38,246 bases of DNA from a virus: IMG/VR virus record IMGVR_UViG_3300007735_000697, positions 1 through 38,246 of that record, one strand, 5' to 3'. Numbering within the stretch: the stretch's first letter is position 1; the number at the start of each line of letters is the position of its first letter. The notes beneath the pieces were generated by a model. That model ran no database searches and was not told the origin of the DNA. It saw only the letters and a list, made by a program, of their open reading frames with translations. The position numbers were made by a program, and so were the translations under genes. Positions 4,923-13,349 of this stretch are shown piece by piece.

Positions 4923-6913
4923 TGGAAGAATACGAAAACAACTTTGAGGAACCCACGGAGTCAGAAAAAGAACTGACCTCATGGGTTGTTCAGCACGTTG
5001 ACCGTTGGCGTGATTGGCGAGATGCTAACTTCATGGATTCATGGATGGAGTATGAGCGCATCTTCCGTGGTGTTTGGGAGCCGGGAGACAAGACCCGAGA
5101 GTCTGAGCGTAGCCGGATCATTTCTCCTGCCACGCAGCAGGCCATTGAAACGCGCCATGCTGAGATTATGGAAGCCATCTTTGGTCAAGGTGAGTTCTTT
5201 GACATTGAGGATGACATCCGTGATGTAAACGGTAATCCTTTGGATGTTGAGCAAATCCGTACTCAGTTGATGGAGGACTTCAAGAAAGACAAAATCAAGA
5301 AGGCCATCGATCAGATTGAACTCATGGCTGAGATTTACGGCACTGGCATTGGTGAGATTGTTGTCAAAACTGAGAAAGAATACATTCCGGCAACGCAAGC
5401 AATCCCCGGTATTGCTCAAGCAGCAGCAATTGGTGTTGAAGAACGTGAGCGAGTGGCTGTTAAAATCAAGCCTGTTAACCCTAAAAACTTTTTGATTGAC
5501 CCGAATGCAGACAGTATTGAGGATGCTTTAGGCGTTGCTATTGAAAAATATGTCTCAATCCACAAAATTGTGGAAGGAATTGAGAAGGGCATCTACAAAA
5601 AGGTTGATATTGGGTCTAATTATGAGGACGATAGCCTCGAACCGACTCAAGAAGTTAAGCAGTATCAGGACAACAAGGTTAAATTAGTCACATACTACGG
5701 TTTGGTGCCTCGTGAATACCTTGAGGGGACGGACGAAGATGAGGAAATGGTCGAATTTTTCCCCGAAGGTTCTGAGGCTGAGGATTATTCTAACTTGGTT
5801 GAGGCTATTGTTGTTATTGCTAACGACAACATGCTCCTCAAAGTGGAAGAAAACCCGTACATGATGAAGGATCGTCCGGTCATTGCGTACCAGGATGATA
5901 CTGTTCCGGGTCGTTTCTTTGGTCGTGGGACGGCTGAGAAGGCTTACAACATGCAGAAAGCCATTGATGCACAGTTGCGTGCTCATTTGGACTCTCTGGC
6001 CCTCACAACGGCCCCCATGATCGCTATGGACGCCACCCGACTACCTCGTGGTGCCAAGTTTGAGATTCGTCCCGGCAAGGCAATCCTGACCAACGGTGCT
6101 CCTAGCGAGATTCTTTACCCGTTCAAGTTCGGTCAGACTGACGGTAACGCCTACCAGACTGCTCAAAACTTTGAGCGTATGCTGTTGCAGGCCACCGGCA
6201 CGGTAGACAGTGCTGGAATGCCTTCCAATGTGCCGCGAGATGCTGGTGCAGGGGGCATGAGCATGGCAATGGCCGGTATTATCAAGAAGTATAAGCGAAC
6301 CCTGACGAACTTCCAAGAAGATTTCATGGTTCCGTTTATCAAGAAGGCTGCATTCAGGTACATGCAGTTTGATCCTGAGCGTTATCCGTCTGTGGACATG
6401 GAGTTTATCCCCACAGCAACGCTTGGTATCCTTGCTCGTGAGTTTGAGCAGCAGCAAATGATCGCTCTGCTGCAGACTTTAGGCCCGGATACGCCGGTTC
6501 TGCCGCTTCTGTTGAAAGGCATTCTGCAAAACAGCAGCTTGAGCAACCGTGGTGAGTTGATTGCTACGCTGGAGCAGATGAGCCAGCCCAATCCTGAGGC
6601 TCAGCAGGCTGCAATGCAGCAACAACAGATGCAAATGGCTCTGTTGCAGGCTCAGATGCAGGAAGTTCAGGCCAAGGCTCAGCGTGAGGTTGCAGAGGCT
6701 CAAAAGGCTACTGTAGAGGCTCAGGTAACGCCTGAATTGGCTCGTGCCAAGGTTATTGCAGCCCTGTCTACGAACCTTGATGAAGATAATGAGGCTAAAG
6801 ACTTTGAACGTAGGGTCAAATTAGCTGAGTTGGCAATCAAGGAAAAGGACATTGACAGCAATGAGCGTATTGCTGCGATGCAATTGATGAACAAACAAAC
6901 TAACATGCAATAA
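4922..6913 (+). CDS. Portal protein
   Basis: 663 residues from ATG 4922, which overlaps the previous stop; upstream in-frame GTG codons at 4916 and 4919 are less likely. It forms the dodecameric ring at the capsid vertex, docking terminase and tail. Recognisable podoviral portal features are a helical, Trp-rich start (VVQHVDRWRDWRDANFMDSW), the central RFFGRGTAEKAYNMQKAIDAQLRAHLDS region, and a Gln-rich helical C-terminal barrel (about 555-620) ending in a charged coiled coil. Position after terL and before scaffold and capsid agrees. The final stop is followed at once by a consensus promoter. Confidence 0.9.
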   Translation: MEEYENNFEEPTESEKELTSWVVQHVDRWRDWRDANFMDSWMEYERIFRGVWEPGDKTRESERSRIISPATQQAIETRHAEIMEAIFGQGEFFDIEDDIRDVNGNPLDVEQIRTQLMEDFKKDKIKKAIDQIELMAEIYGTGIGEIVVKTEKEYIPATQAIPGIAQAAAIGVEERERVAVKIKPVNPKNFLIDPNADSIEDALGVAIEKYVSIHKIVEGIEKGIYKKVDIGSNYEDDSLEPTQEVKQYQDNKVKLVTYYGLVPREYLEGTDEDEEMVEFFPEGSEAEDYSNLVEAIVVIANDNMLLKVEENPYMMKDRPVIAYQDDTVPGRFFGRGTAEKAYNMQKAIDAQLRAHLDSLALTTAPMIAMDATRLPRGAKFEIRPGKAILTNGAPSEILYPFKFGQTDGNAYQTAQNFERMLLQATGTVDSAGMPSNVPRDAGAGGMSMAMAGIIKKYKRTLTNFQEDFMVPFIKKAAFRYMQFDPERYPSVDMEFIPTATLGILAREFEQQQMIALLQTLGPDTPVLPLLLKGILQNSSLSNRGELIATLEQMSQPNPEAQQAAMQQQQMQMALLQAQMQEVQAKAQREVAEAQKATVEAQVTPELARAKVIAALSTNLDEDNEAKDFERRVKLAELAIKEKDIDSNERIAAMQLMNKQTNMQ

Positions 6914-6914
6914 C

Positions 6915-6943
6915 TTGACAAAATGTAATTTATATGTTATAAT
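6915..6943 (+). promoter_or_regulatory. Perfect-consensus sigma-70 promoter before head genes
   Basis: TTGACA (6915-6920), 17-base spacer, TATAAT (6938-6943), with TGT extended -10, followed by TTTAGG. It lies between the portal stop and the 6976 gene and would boost transcription of scaffold and capsid. It shares the TATAATTWTAGG start-region pattern with the promoters at 2690 and 16468. Confidence 0.85.
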
Positions 6944-6975
6944 TTTAGGGTTGTTGTAAAGAAAGGAGTTCTCCC

Positions 6976-7221
6976 ATGAGGGACAAAGAACTGATGGAAT
7001 ACTACGAAAACCAGTTCTCCATGATGAGTACGGTGGGCTGGAAAGAGTTAATGGATGATCTACAAAAGATCAAAGACAACGTCAATAATTTATCATTGGT
7101 CTCGGACGCGCACGAATTGTTTTTCCGTAAGGGCCAACTTGACATATTGGAATTGCTCTTAAAGCGTAAAGAAGCCTGCGAAAAGGTATACGAGGAACTT
7201 CAAAATGATTCGAGTATTTGA
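6976..7221 (+). CDS. 81-residue helical hypothetical protein
   Basis: ATG 6976 has an AAAGGAG ribosome site 9 bases upstream and follows the promoter at 6915-6943. The product is predicted almost wholly helical and charged (MRDKELMEYYENQFSMMSTV ... LDILELLLKRKEACEKVYEE). The end overlaps the next gene by 17 bases. Its place just before scaffold and capsid suggests a head-assembly accessory, but I do not recognise the family. Confidence 0.8.
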   Translation: MRDKELMEYYENQFSMMSTVGWKELMDDLQKIKDNVNNLSLVSDAHELFFRKGQLDILELLLKRKEACEKVYEELQNDSSI

Positions 7222-7435
7222 GTTCCTATGTCCAGACGGACACTTTAGCGAGGCTTTTGTAGATTCAAGTATTAGGCTGCATCCCTGCAAAGAATGCAAT
7301 AAAGATGCACAACGAGTTGTTTCTACTGGTACTGTGAAACTGGAAGGCATTACTGGTGCTTTTCCTGGAGCATATGATCGGTGGGAACGAGTAAGGGCTG
7401 AAAAGCTAAAACAAGAACGCAAGCAGTCCGAATAA
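7205..7435 (+). CDS. FmdB-like zinc-ribbon small protein
   Basis: 76 residues: an N-terminal beta hairpin with CPDGH, then CKEC (about residues 33-36) followed by QRVVSTGTVK, resembling the one-domain FmdB-type regulatory zinc ribbons often seen in phages. The C-terminus is a basic helix (RWERVRAEKLKQERKQ). It overlaps the preceding gene and lies upstream of the scaffold. Zinc binding is inferred from the Cys spacing; the role in the virion or cell is unknown. Confidence 0.75.
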   Translation: MIRVFEFLCPDGHFSEAFVDSSIRLHPCKECNKDAQRVVSTGTVKLEGITGAFPGAYDRWERVRAEKLKQERKQSE

Positions 7436-7487
7436 CGGTAAACTGCATTTTATCCTAAAACCCTTAGGTGGGCAGGAAAGGTTAGGT

Positions 7488-8264
7488 ATGGCTTTAATTG
7501 AAAATGAGGAACTGTCTCAACAAAGTGAGTTAGAGGCTGAAGAACAAAAACAAGAACAAGTTGCTGAACAAGCAGCAACACCTGCACAAGAGATTCCCGA
7601 GAAATACAAGGGCAAGAGTCTCGAAGACATTGTGAAGATGCACCAAGAAGCTGAACGTCTTATTGGTCGTCAAGCACAGGAAGTAGGTGAGGTTCGACGG
7701 CTGGCTGATGAACTGTTGAAACAACAACTCTCTCAAAAGAAAGAAGCACAACCAGAAGTTCAATCACAAGAGGTTGACTTTTTTGAAGACCCCCAAACTG
7801 CGGTTAAGAAAGCAGTTGCATCTCATCCTGATGTGTTGGCTGCAAAGCAGGCTGCATTACAGATGAAGCAATTACAAACTCAAGCGGCTCTCGCCAAGAA
7901 GCATCCAGATTTTACAGAAGTGGTGCGTGATGGAGAGTTTATTGAGTGGGTAAAAGCCTCACCGATTCGCCTGAACATGTATGCTTTAGCAGATGCTCAG
8001 TATGATTTTAATGCTGCTGATGAACTAATTTCTACCTTCAAGCAGATTCGTACTGCCAAGACTAAACAAGTCACAGATACTGCTACGGCAACCCGTAATC
8101 AGAATCTGAAAGCAGCAAGCGTTGATGTTGGAGGAACCGGGGAATCTTCCAAGAAAGTTTACCGCCGTGCCGACCTTATCCGGCTACGAATGCAAGACCC
8201 TGACCGGTATATGGCTATGCAAGATGAAATCATGGCTGCTTATACTGAGAACAGGGTGAAATAA
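7488..8264 (+). CDS. Capsid scaffolding protein
   Basis: 258 residues, very Glu/Gln/Ala-rich, highly helical, with an acidic N-terminus, a SLEDIVKMHQEAERLIGRQAQEVGEVRRLADELLKQQ coiled-coil stretch split over about residues 45-82, and a basic C-terminal tail (KKVYRRADLIRLRMQDPDRY, near 222-242) of the kind that binds coat protein. It lies directly before the major capsid gene, as scaffolds do. The start is ATG 7488 after an AGG-rich leader. It should nucleate procapsid assembly and leave before DNA filling. Confidence 0.85.
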   Translation: MALIENEELSQQSELEAEEQKQEQVAEQAATPAQEIPEKYKGKSLEDIVKMHQEAERLIGRQAQEVGEVRRLADELLKQQLSQKKEAQPEVQSQEVDFFEDPQTAVKKAVASHPDVLAAKQAALQMKQLQTQAALAKKHPDFTEVVRDGEFIEWVKASPIRLNMYALADAQYDFNAADELISTFKQIRTAKTKQVTDTATATRNQNLKAASVDVGGTGESSKKVYRRADLIRLRMQDPDRYMAMQDEIMAAYTENRVK

Positions 8265-8287
8265 CCACTTAATTTTTGGAGATTAAA

Positions 8288-9211
8288 ATGCCTTTAGGTT
8301 CTAATCACGTCACTACGACGACCGCAGCAACGTTCATTCCTGAGATTTGGAGTGATGAGATTGTTGCTTCTTACAAGAAAAACCTCGTTGCCGCTAACCT
8401 TATCAAGAAGATGAACTTCAAGGGTAAGAAGGGCGATGTGGTGCATATTCCCGCCCCGACCCGTGGCGATGCTTCTGAGAAGGCCGCTAACACCCAAGTG
8501 ACCCTGATTGCCGCCACCGAGTCTGAGAAGACCGTGACGATCAACCAGCATTGGGAATACTCGCGTCTGATCGAAGACATCACTGAGGCTCAAGCTCTGG
8601 CTTCGCTGCGTCAGTTCTACACGGACGATGCTGGCTATGCTCTGGCTCGCCAAGTGGACACCAGCCTGGTTCGTCTGGGCCGTGGTGTTCAGGGCGGTGG
8701 TGGTACTGCTGCTTACAGCGGTGCTTTCTCGGGTGCTGACGGCACGACCGCTTATGTTGCTGGTTCTAACACCGGCTTCGCGGCTCTGACCGACGCTGCT
8801 ATCCGTCGCTCGATTCAGCGTCTGGATGACAACGATGTGCCGATGGATGGTCGCTTCCTGCTGGTTCCGCCGTCTACCCGTAACACCCTGATGGGTATTG
8901 CTCGTTTCACCGAGCAGGCTTTTGTGGGTGAGGCTGGCGCTGCTAACACGATCCGCAACGGTGAGATTGGTAACGTGTACGGCATCCCCGTGTTCGTGAC
9001 CACCAACGCTGACACGACCTCTGGCTCGACGGCTACCCGTATTTGCTTACTGGCCCATAAAGACTTCGCTGTCATGGTCGAGCAGATGGGTGTTCGTACC
9101 CAGACTCAGTACAAGCAAGAGTACCTCGGTACGCTGTTCACTGCTGACGTTCTGTATGGCGTGGCTGAACTGCGTGACGGTTCGGCTGTTGCGCTGGCTG
9201 TTCCTGCTTAA
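8288..9211 (+). CDS. Major capsid protein
   Basis: 307 residues from ATG 8288, which has a TTGGAG ribosome site 8 bases upstream; an in-frame TTG at 8276 lies on top of that site and is rejected. The pattern (TFIPEIWSDEIVASYKKNLV, KGDVVHIPAPTRGDA, HWEYSRLIEDITEAQ, GRFLLVPPSTRN, IGNVYGIPVFVTTN) matches HK97-fold coat proteins of the kind often annotated as P22 coat-like or N4gp56-like. Codon use is visibly richer in CTG, CGT and ACC than in neighbouring genes, as expected for the most abundant virion protein. Confidence 0.93.
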   Translation: MPLGSNHVTTTTAATFIPEIWSDEIVASYKKNLVAANLIKKMNFKGKKGDVVHIPAPTRGDASEKAANTQVTLIAATESEKTVTINQHWEYSRLIEDITEAQALASLRQFYTDDAGYALARQVDTSLVRLGRGVQGGGGTAAYSGAFSGADGTTAYVAGSNTGFAALTDAAIRRSIQRLDDNDVPMDGRFLLVPPSTRNTLMGIARFTEQAFVGEAGAANTIRNGEIGNVYGIPVFVTTNADTTSGSTATRICLLAHKDFAVMVEQMGVRTQTQYKQEYLGTLFTADVLYGVAELRDGSAVALAVPA

Positions 9212-9216
9212 TTGTA

Positions 9217-9268
9217 GGTAGATTGTTGCCCCTTCGGAGAAATCTGAGGGGGCTTCTGTGTATCTACC
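9217..9268 (+). terminator. Two-stem hairpin after the capsid gene, possible attenuator
   Basis: Inner stem GCCCCTTC (9228-9235) pairs with GAGGGGGC (9246-9253) including one G-U pair. An outer stem GGTAGAT (9217-9223) pairs with ATCTACC (9262-9268). The tail after the inner stem is U-containing but not a true U-run, so it may attenuate rather than stop transcription, or shield the 3' end of capsid mRNA. Confidence 0.55.
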
Positions 9269-9281
9269 GATTGGAGATAAT

Positions 9282-9458
9282 ATGGCTAAGTTTAAGTGTT
9301 TGTTGTCGAATACTGTATATGAATTTACGATGGAGCATGACATCAAGACGATGCGTACTCATCCTGAATACGAAGAAGTAAAAGAAGAACAAAAGGTTGA
9401 AGTTTCTGAAGAAGCTCCGACCAAACGAGTGGGGCGTCCCCCGAAAGACAGGGAATAA
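9282..9458 (+). CDS. 58-residue protein with C-terminal AT-hook-like motif
   Basis: ATG 9282 has a TTGGAG site 7 bases upstream; a longer in-frame reading from 9258 runs into the hairpin and is rejected. The first half (MAKFKCLLSNTVYEFTMEHD) looks like a small beta unit, the middle is Glu/Lys-rich, and the end carries KRVGRPPKDRE, an AT-hook-like DNA-binding motif. Its place just after the capsid gene is typical for head accessory or decoration proteins. The function is not known. Confidence 0.75.
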   Translation: MAKFKCLLSNTVYEFTMEHDIKTMRTHPEYEEVKEEQKVEVSEEAPTKRVGRPPKDRE

Positions 9459-9461
9459 GAA

Positions 9462-9791
9462 ATGCGTGAAATATCAGTAGGTAAAAACCTTACAGCAGCT
9501 ACTAAGACTACTTTGTACACGGTGCCTACTGGTTATTACGCCAAGTGGAACCTGTGTTATATTGTTAACCACACTGGTAATAACAAATACATTGATGTTT
9601 TTTGGTATGACAAAAGTTTAACCACTGAAATCAAGGTATTGGATAATTATATTTTAACAGCAGGAAATTTCTTAAAGTTTGACGGTGGTGCGTATATTGT
9701 GCTTGAAGAAGGCGATGAATTACGTTGTGAGTCAGAAACAGGCTCTGACATGAGCATCATCAATACTTTAGAACTGATCCGTAAGGCGTAA
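9462..9791 (+). CDS. Conserved beta-rich virion protein, candidate head decoration
   Basis: 109 residues starting MREISVGKNLTAATKTTLYT, predicted all-beta, with VPTGYYAKWNLCYIVNHTG and a C-terminal LELIRKA. Proteins with this layout are common just behind the capsid gene in environmental phages, where decoration or head-tail roles are suspected. That is positional inference. It is closely spaced with both neighbours (3-base and 1-base gaps). Confidence 0.75.
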   Translation: MREISVGKNLTAATKTTLYTVPTGYYAKWNLCYIVNHTGNNKYIDVFWYDKSLTTEIKVLDNYILTAGNFLKFDGGAYIVLEEGDELRCESETGSDMSIINTLELIRKA

Positions 9792-9792
9792 C

Positions 9793-11571
9793 ATGGCTTT
9801 AATTACAGACTATGAAGGCACACAATACGATTGGCCTACTATTCAGAATTTAATGGGTCAAATTTTACCAAATTTAGACCCTAATAGGTTATCTGGCGGT
9901 GCTTTTGGAACAGGTGGTCAAAGTATTGGTTTTAATTTTGATGAAGCTTCTCGATATTTAGGCAGAGCGCCAACAACACGAGAACAAATTGCTCTTGATA
10001 TGGCCCGCCAGTTGGCTAAATCTAATGTTCTGGATATTTCTCAGTTGTCTTTAGGACAATATACTCCGCCACCTCTTGAATTAGAGTCTGGTTTTAGAGA
10101 GGACGGCCCCCGATCTGCTGTTTTTGCAAACGGCAATTTGTTGGGTTCTTCTATTATTCCTGGAAGTAACTTTTTTGGTGCAACTTATACTGGTCCTGGC
10201 GGCACAGCTTATAATGTAAGCATTGATCCTGCTACAGGTAAACCTGTATTCTATACTGAACAGATTGATACCAGCGATAAAGACGCATTAAAGGCTTTGG
10301 CTGTTTTTGGTGCTCTTGCAGGTGGCGCAAGTTTACTCGGCGGATTAGGCGGAGGAACAGCCGCAGGAGCAGGTGCTGCTGGAACCACAGCCGCAGGATT
10401 AGGCCCGATTGAATTGGCTATCGCTGCAGGTGAGGGCATTGTTCCGTTGACAGCAGCCCAAACAGCGACAACCGGACTTACAGCAGCACAGTTAGGTGCT
10501 TTAGGGTCTGGTATTGGTTTAAGTGGTGGAACTGGTTTACTTAGTAGTGTAAGTAACTATTTAACAGACCCCAAGAATGCTAAAACTATTGCAGATTTGG
10601 CTAGAGCAGGGATTAACTTAGCAAGTTTAGGTGGAGCAGCAAATATGTTCGGTGCAGGTAACGCAGAAGTTGGCTCTATCCCCACACAAGGAATGCCTGT
10701 AAACACACCTGAATACTATCAGGCTGTGCAAGGTTTCCTGAACCAGTATCTGCCCGGTCAGATGCCTAACCAAGCTGGTTATCTTGCTGATTGGTACGGT
10801 GGTATGGGTACTTTTGGAGGGACGGGGGTTGCTGGTGGTGTTCGTCCTCCTGTGCCTCTTCGTCCTCCTGTGCCTCCTCGTCCTCCTGTGCCTCCTCGTC
10901 CTCCTGTAAAAATGATTCCTGGATTAGATGCAGGGCAGTCGGCACGCTATGCTCAATTGTCGCCAGAAGACCAAAAGAAGTATCTTGCATTGGCTGGTGC
11001 TTATAATGCACCCGGAGATGCAGCGTCAGATGCTGCTTTGGTGCTGGAATACATGCGTAGTTCTGGGTTGGACATCAATGCTATTGCTGCGCTTGCAGGT
11101 GTAGACCCCCAGATGGTGACTTCTTATTTGGGACAAGAAGGTTTAACTCCTGCTCAACTGGCACAATACCAAAGCCTTGGTTACGGTGGTCAAGACATCT
11201 ACAAAGACCTTGTAGGTGCTTATCAATCTCCCGGCACGGTACAAGAAGACGCACAACAAGTGCTACAAGTAATGCAGGAGAATAAACTAACTCCGGCTGA
11301 CTTAGCGATTATTACCGGTATTCCTGTCAATGAAATCAACGCATACTTAGCTCAAGCAACAACGGAAACTCCTTCAATGATGGCAGGACCGATTGAGGTT
11401 GATACCGCCCCGTCTGCGCCTACCTTCACCACACAAGATATTGTGAATGCATATCAGCAAGAGGTTATTGGTGGTGGCATGTCTGAAGCTCAGTTCGTAC
11501 AACAGGCAATGAATATGGGCGTGTCTCCTTCTGAGTTGCTTACAGCACAGTCTGTTCTTTTAGGTCGATAA
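9793..11571 (+). CDS. Large virion-type protein with Gly/Ala segment and Pro-rich repeats
   Basis: 592 residues, family not recognised. Visible parts: a soluble N-terminus; a long Gly/Ala-rich, mildly hydrophobic stretch (about 165-290) that could insert in membranes; a linker of RPPVPP repeats (about 350-372) encoded by 18-base DNA repeats; then two related helical units (around 385-450 and 460-525), each with DAxxVLxxM...L..AD/NAIA..GV/I....YL, suggesting an internal duplication. These features fit a structural or ejected virion protein. The start is the ATG one base after the preceding stop. Confidence 0.7.
   Translation: MALITDYEGTQYDWPTIQNLMGQILPNLDPNRLSGGAFGTGGQSIGFNFDEASRYLGRAPTTREQIALDMARQLAKSNVLDISQLSLGQYTPPPLELESGFREDGPRSAVFANGNLLGSSIIPGSNFFGATYTGPGGTAYNVSIDPATGKPVFYTEQIDTSDKDALKALAVFGALAGGASLLGGLGGGTAAGAGAAGTTAAGLGPIELAIAAGEGIVPLTAAQTATTGLTAAQLGALGSGIGLSGGTGLLSSVSNYLTDPKNAKTIADLARAGINLASLGGAANMFGAGNAEVGSIPTQGMPVNTPEYYQAVQGFLNQYLPGQMPNQAGYLADWYGGMGTFGGTGVAGGVRPPVPLRPPVPPRPPVPPRPPVKMIPGLDAGQSARYAQLSPEDQKKYLALAGAYNAPGDAASDAALVLEYMRSSGLDINAIAALAGVDPQMVTSYLGQEGLTPAQLAQYQSLGYGGQDIYKDLVGAYQSPGTVQEDAQQVLQVMQENKLTPADLAIITGIPVNEINAYLAQATTETPSMMAGPIEVDTAPSAPTFTTQDIVNAYQQEVIGGGMSEAQFVQQAMNMGVSPSELLTAQSVLLGR
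10843..10907 (+). repeat. 18-bp tandem coding repeat (Arg-Pro-Pro-Val-Pro-Pro)
   Basis: About 3.6 units of CGTCCTCCTGTGCCTCCT, starting at 10843, 10861, 10879 and 10897. Units are nearly identical at the DNA level, implying recent slippage expansion. They encode a stiff proline linker inside the 9793-11571 gene. Confidence 0.9.
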
Positions 11572-11585
11572 TTTAAGGTACAACA

Positions 11586-13346
11586 ATGGCAACAATCATC
11601 ACTAAAAACAGCAGCACTGCTTCGGCTGTACCCGCTGCTGGTTCATTGGTGCAGGGTGAGTTAGCGGTTAACGTAACCGACAAGAAACTCTACACCAAGG
11701 ACAGTACTGCTGCTGTGGTTAAAGTGGTTGGCTCTTTAGGCAACCAAGAAGCCAATGCTGTCGCTATTACCGGTGGTACGGTAGCAGGCGTTGCTCAAAC
11801 CGGTGGAACGATCAATAATACGCCTATCGGCGCAACCACAGCATCTACTGTTACCGGTACTGTTGTTACTGCCACCACAAACTTTTCTGGACCTTTGACG
11901 GGTGCAGTGACCGGTAATGTAACTGGAAACGTAACCGGTAACGTCACTGGTAATGTTACTGGTGACCTAACCGGTAATGTCACTGCTTCTAGTGGCACCA
12001 GTTCGTTCAACAACGTAACCATCAACGGTACGCTTGACATGAACAGCGGAACCGCCGGTACAATTACTGGCTTGGCTACGCCTAGCGGTTCTACGGATGC
12101 TGCTACCAAGGGATATGTTGATACTGCTATCAGCAACTTGGTTGGCACTGCTCCGAGTACATTGGATACGCTCGGTGAAATTGCTGACGCCTTAAATGAT
12201 GATGCTAATCTTGCTGCTACATTAACTGCGTCTATTGCTACCAAGGTCAGCAAAGCCGGTGACTCCATGACCGGTGCTCTGGCAATGGGTAGCAACAAGA
12301 TCACTGGCTTAGGTACGCCTACGTCTGGCACTGATGCGTCCACCAAAGACTATGTGGATACGGCTGCTGCAACTAAACTGAACCTGTCTGGTGGAACCAT
12401 GACGGGTAACATTGTCATGGGTGCTAATAAAGTAACAAGCACCGCTACGCCTAGCACTGACGATGACTTGACCCGTAAAGGTTATGTGGATGGTATCCTG
12501 GGTTCTGCCACATCCGCTGCTACGTCTGCGGCTGCTGCGGCTACCAGTGCCACCAATGCTGCCAACAGCGCATCGGCTGCTGCTTCTAGTGCATCGAATG
12601 CGGCCAGCAGCGCATCTTCTGCTGCTGCATCGTATGACAGTTTCGATGATCGTTATTTAGGTTCCAAGACGTCTGCCCCTACTTTAGATAATGACGGAAA
12701 TGCGCTGCTAACTGGTGCTCTTTATTGGAACAGTACAAGTAATAATCTGTGGGTATGGAGTGGTTCTGCATGGACGCAGGCTACGTTGACTGCTGGTAGT
12801 TTTGCTACGTTAGCTGGTACTGAAACGCTGACGAACAAGACTATTGCTTTTGGTAGTAATACACTGACCGATGTTGCTAGTACCAACACTGCTCAGACTT
12901 TTACCGGAACCAAAACTTTCTCTGGTACTTCGAGTGCCTTAGCAATGGTGCTGAACGACGCAGCAGAAGTTGCTACTGTCTCAGCCACAGCAGCCACGGG
13001 TACGATCAACTACGATATTACCACCCAATCGGTGCTGTACTACACATCCAACGCATCGGCTAACTGGACTGTAAACTTCCGCGCATCAAGTGGTACGAGC
13101 CTGAACACTGCTTTAGCTACGGGTCAGTCTGTGACTGTGGCTTTCCTGGTAACACAAGGCAGCACTGCTTACTACAACAACGTGGTACAGGTGGACGGAA
13201 CAACGTCAGGCGTCACTACTCGTTGGCTTGGTGGTGCGCCCACTGCTGGCAACGCTAGTGGTATTGACAGTTATCGTTATTTGATTATCAAAACCGGAAG
13301 CGCAACATTCACCGTGTTGGCTTCGGTGACTCAGTTTAAGGCGTAA
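11586..13346 (+). CDS. Tail fibre protein
   Basis: 586 residues with classic fibre features: an N-terminal TKNSSTASAVPAAGSLVQGELAVN-type module, a GNVT tetrapeptide repeat region (about 107-131), three TKGYVDT/TKDYVDT/RKGYVDG units near 175-302 typical of phage tail-fibre repeats, an Ala/Ser-rich helical shaft (about 305-345), and a beta-rich C-terminal domain. Fibres are trimeric and bind host receptors or attach the spike. The next gene is another adhesin-like protein and the one after is a fibre-assembly chaperone, supporting the call. Confidence 0.85.
   Translation: MATIITKNSSTASAVPAAGSLVQGELAVNVTDKKLYTKDSTAAVVKVVGSLGNQEANAVAITGGTVAGVAQTGGTINNTPIGATTASTVTGTVVTATTNFSGPLTGAVTGNVTGNVTGNVTGNVTGDLTGNVTASSGTSSFNNVTINGTLDMNSGTAGTITGLATPSGSTDAATKGYVDTAISNLVGTAPSTLDTLGEIADALNDDANLAATLTASIATKVSKAGDSMTGALAMGSNKITGLGTPTSGTDASTKDYVDTAAATKLNLSGGTMTGNIVMGANKVTSTATPSTDDDLTRKGYVDGILGSATSAATSAAAAATSATNAANSASAAASSASNAASSASSAAASYDSFDDRYLGSKTSAPTLDNDGNALLTGALYWNSTSNNLWVWSGSAWTQATLTAGSFATLAGTETLTNKTIAFGSNTLTDVASTNTAQTFTGTKTFSGTSSALAMVLNDAAEVATVSATAATGTINYDITTQSVLYYTSNASANWTVNFRASSGTSLNTALATGQSVTVAFLVTQGSTAYYNNVVQVDGTTSGVTTRWLGGAPTAGNASGIDSYRYLIIKTGSATFTVLASVTQFKA
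11907..11978 (+). repeat. 12-bp degenerate coding repeat in the fibre gene
   Basis: Six 12-base units encode T-G-N-V/D-V/L. Synonymous positions vary between units (for example ACC/ACT, GGT/GGA, AAT/AAC), so the protein repeat is maintained by selection and is not a fresh slippage product. Confidence 0.8.
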
Positions 13347-13349
13347 TCT

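Noticed and set aside
11795-12346. A 183-codon minus-strand frame opposite the tail fibre
   Set aside because: It mirrors the Ala/Thr/Gly-rich repeats of the fibre gene and has Val/Pro-rich random composition; an antisense shadow.
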